The position numbers and the translations under genes were made by a program. This document shows, piece by piece, positions 38,688 through 39,883 of a stretch of DNA of 39,883 nt (position 1 is the stretch's first letter; each line of letters opens with the position of its first letter). The notes under the pieces were generated by a model. The model ran no database searches. It worked only from the letters and a program-made list of their open reading frames with translations, and had not been told where the DNA came from. Origin of the DNA: Streptomyces sp. Ncost-T10-10d (lineage in GTDB: Bacteria; Actinomycetota; Actinomycetes; Streptomycetales; Streptomycetaceae); assembly GCF_900091955.1 (NCBI RefSeq), contig NZ_FMDF01000112.1:1-39883 (forward strand), given 5' to 3'.

Positions 38688-39559
38688 TCGCCACTCCCGG
38701 CGGGCTTGTTCTCGGCAATGGCGGCGAACTCCTCGACCGTCAGCGCCTCGCCGCGGGCCTGCGGCGAGATCCCGGCCGCGACCAGGGCCGCTTCCGCGGC
38801 GGGCGCGGAGCCCGCCCAGCCGGCCAGCGCCGCCCTCAGCGTCTTGCGGCGCTGGGCGAAGGCCGCGTCGACGACCGCGAAGACCTCGGTCCTGCTCGCA
38901 CTCGTCGTGATCGGCTCGGTGCGCCGGACCAGCGAGACCAGACCGGAGTCGACGTTCGGGGCGGGCCAGAAGACATTGCGGCCGATGGACCCGGCGCGCT
39001 TGACGTCCGCGTACCAGTTGGCCTTCACCGACGGCACGCCGTAGACCTTGTTGCCCGGCCTGGCGGCCAGCCGGTCGGCGACCTCGGCCTGGACCATGAC
39101 GAGGGTCCGCTCGATGGACGGGAAGCGCTCCAGCATGGTCAGCAGGACCGGAACGGCGACGTTGTACGGAAGGTTCGCGACCAGTGCGGTCGGCGCCGGG
39201 CCCGGCAGCTCCCGGACCAGCATCGCATCGGAGTGCACCAGGGCGAACCGGTCGGCGCGCCCCGGCATCCGGGCGGCGACCGTGGCCGGCAGGGCGCCCG
39301 CCAGCACGTCGTCGATCTCGACGGCGACGACCCGGTCCGCCGCCTCCAGCAGCGCCAGGGTCAACGAGCCGAGCCCCGGGCCGACCTCGACGACGACATC
39401 GTCCGGGCGGACTTCCGCCGTCCGCACGATCCTGCGGACCGTGTTGGCGTCGATGACGAAGTTCTGACCGCGCTGCTTGGTCGGGCGTACGCCCAGCTTG
39501 GCGGCCAGCTCGCGGATGTCTGCGGGGCCCAGGAGGGCATCGGGCTCAGTGGTGCTCAC
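38684..39559 (-). CDS. rsmA: 16S rRNA (adenine1518-N6/adenine1519-N6)-dimethyltransferase
   Basis: A 291-residue KsgA/RsmA enzyme. It dimethylates two adjacent adenines in the 3' hairpin of 16S rRNA as a late check on small-subunit assembly; loss gives kasugamycin resistance. It shows QRGQNFVID (37-ish), the SAM motif VVEVGPGLGSLTLALLE and the catalytic NLPYNVAVPVLL (motif IV NLPY). GTG 39559 is the likely start. Its stop overlaps ispE (GTGA). A hairpin lies only 7 nt upstream (39567-39614), so transcription through or from within it needs explaining. Confidence 0.96.
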   Translation of the reverse strand: MSTTEPDALLGPADIRELAAKLGVRPTKQRGQNFVIDANTVRRIVRTAEVRPDDVVVEVGPGLGSLTLALLEAADRVVAVEIDDVLAGALPATVAARMPGRADRFALVHSDAMLVRELPGPAPTALVANLPYNVAVPVLLTMLERFPSIERTLVMVQAEVADRLAARPGNKVYGVPSVKANWYADVKRAGSIGRNVFWPAPNVDSGLVSLVRRTEPITTSASRTEVFAVVDAAFAQRRKTLRAALAGWAGSAPAAEAALVAAGISPQARGEALTVEEFAAIAENKPAGSGE

Positions 39560-39566
39560 CCGGTAA

Positions 39567-39614
39567 GCCTACGGCCGCGGCGAGGCCGGGGGCTCGCCCC
39601 CGTTGCGCGTAGGC
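39567..39614. terminator. Stem-loop between the rpf-like gene and rsmA
   Basis: Outer arms GCCTACG (39567-39573) and CGTAGGC (39608-39614); inner arms GGGGGC (39588-39593) and GCCCCC (39596-39601). It begins 20 nt after the rpf-like stop in the minus direction. It looks like a terminator for that gene, but it nearly touches the rsmA start. Confidence 0.55.
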
Positions 39615-39634
39615 CTCCGGCTCGGCCGCCTCCG

Positions 39635-39883
39635 CTACCTCCACGCCCGGACGACGACCTCGTCGCCGTCGGCGAGCGCGCTGCCGAGGGCAGGGCTGAC
39701 GGTGTCGTGGGCGGAGACGGTGACCCCCTGGTCGGCGAGGAGTTCGTCGACGTCGTCCGCGAAGGTGTGCAGGGTGCGGGGCGTGCCGTCGACGTCGAGC
39801 GTCACCGCCTTGTCGCAGGCCACGAATGCGGTGGTGCCACCTGCCAGGATCGCGACGACGAGGGCCTGCGGGACGAGACGGCG
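39635..39883 (-). CDS. Rpf-like protein cut short after one DUF348 domain (5' end beyond window)
   Basis: 82 residues before a TAG at 39635-39637. A membrane or signal segment (RRLVPQALVVAILAGGTTAFVA) is followed by one DUF348 (ubiquitin-like) domain, AVTLDVDGTPRTLHTFADDVDELLADQGV ... ALADGDEVVV. In known actinobacterial resuscitation-promoting factors next to ksgA, this domain is followed by more DUF348, a G5 domain and a lysozyme-like catalytic domain; here it ends RAWR-stop instead. Only 75 nt remain before rsmA, so the rest is absent. It is either a deletion-truncated gene or a short derivative lacking the muralytic domain. The N-terminus lies past the right edge. Confidence 0.72.
   Translation of the reverse strand, partial: RRLVPQALVVAILAGGTTAFVACDKAVTLDVDGTPRTLHTFADDVDELLADQGVTVSAHDTVSPALGSALADGDEVVVRAWR

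Overview
This is high-GC actinobacterial chromosome, almost certainly Streptomyces. The evidence is third-position GC bias, GTG starts, TAGACT-type promoter hexamers, many ATGA/GTGA gene overlaps, a whiJ-type regulator/DUF397 cluster, a tam/tamR pair and a galT-galE-galK operon. From memory, the core order (glmU-prs-rplY-pth, ppc, desaturase-tetR, tam/tamR, galK-E-T, ABC-F, ispE-ksgA-rpf) matches the SCO3120-SCO3150 part of the S. coelicolor chromosome. No insertion sequence, prophage or CRISPR array is visible.

Layout. (1) 1-3403: a compact SUKH/deaminase locus. Two minus-strand genes (a proline-rich protein cut by the left edge and an SMI1/KNR4 protein) face two plus-strand genes (a YwqJ-like deaminase and a SUKH-3 protein). 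(2) 3570-5406: an orphan NarL-type histidine kinase, the decayed remnant of a helix-turn-helix protein, and tRNA-Gln(UUG) with its terminator. (3) 5475-10079: the old Gram-positive housekeeping string glmU, prs, rplY/ctc, pth, then a small membrane protein. (4) 10107-14794: ppc, then a fatty-acid desaturase coupled to a TetR regulator behind a 27-bp palindrome. (5) About 14.8-20.16 kb: an accessory island with XRE-DUF397-DUF397, a five-gene overlapping cluster ending in an HATPase (one TTA codon) and a Uma2 nuclease-like protein, two orphan genes and a decayed HATPase copy. (6) 20102-22876: a VOC protein and trans-aconitate methyltransferase divergent from TamR across a phased operator array, then a frameshifted LuxR-type regulator. 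(7) 22943-29486: a GNAT enzyme, the galT-E-K operon, a divergent sodium/solute symporter with a small membrane partner, and a LuxR regulator lacking the phospho-acceptor aspartate. (8) 29702-35693: three tandem paralogues with proline-rich cytoplasmic tails, one membrane helix and an external PQQ-type beta-propeller. (9) 35808-39883: an ABC-F ATPase, ispE and rsmA/ksgA, then the 3' end of an rpf-like gene that stops after its first DUF348 domain.

Functional themes: cell-wall and nucleotide precursors (GlmU, Prs), translation (tRNA-Gln, L25, Pth, RsmA, ABC-F), anaplerosis and TCA-cycle damage control (Ppc, Tam/TamR), the Leloir pathway plus sugar uptake (GalTEK, symporter), membrane lipid desaturation and isoprenoid precursors (IspE). 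The least explained parts are the SUKH/deaminase locus, the three PQQ-propeller proteins and the whiJ-type island. Four genes show breakage or decay: the helix-turn-helix remnant, the HATPase remnant, the frameshifted LuxR regulator and the short rpf-like gene.
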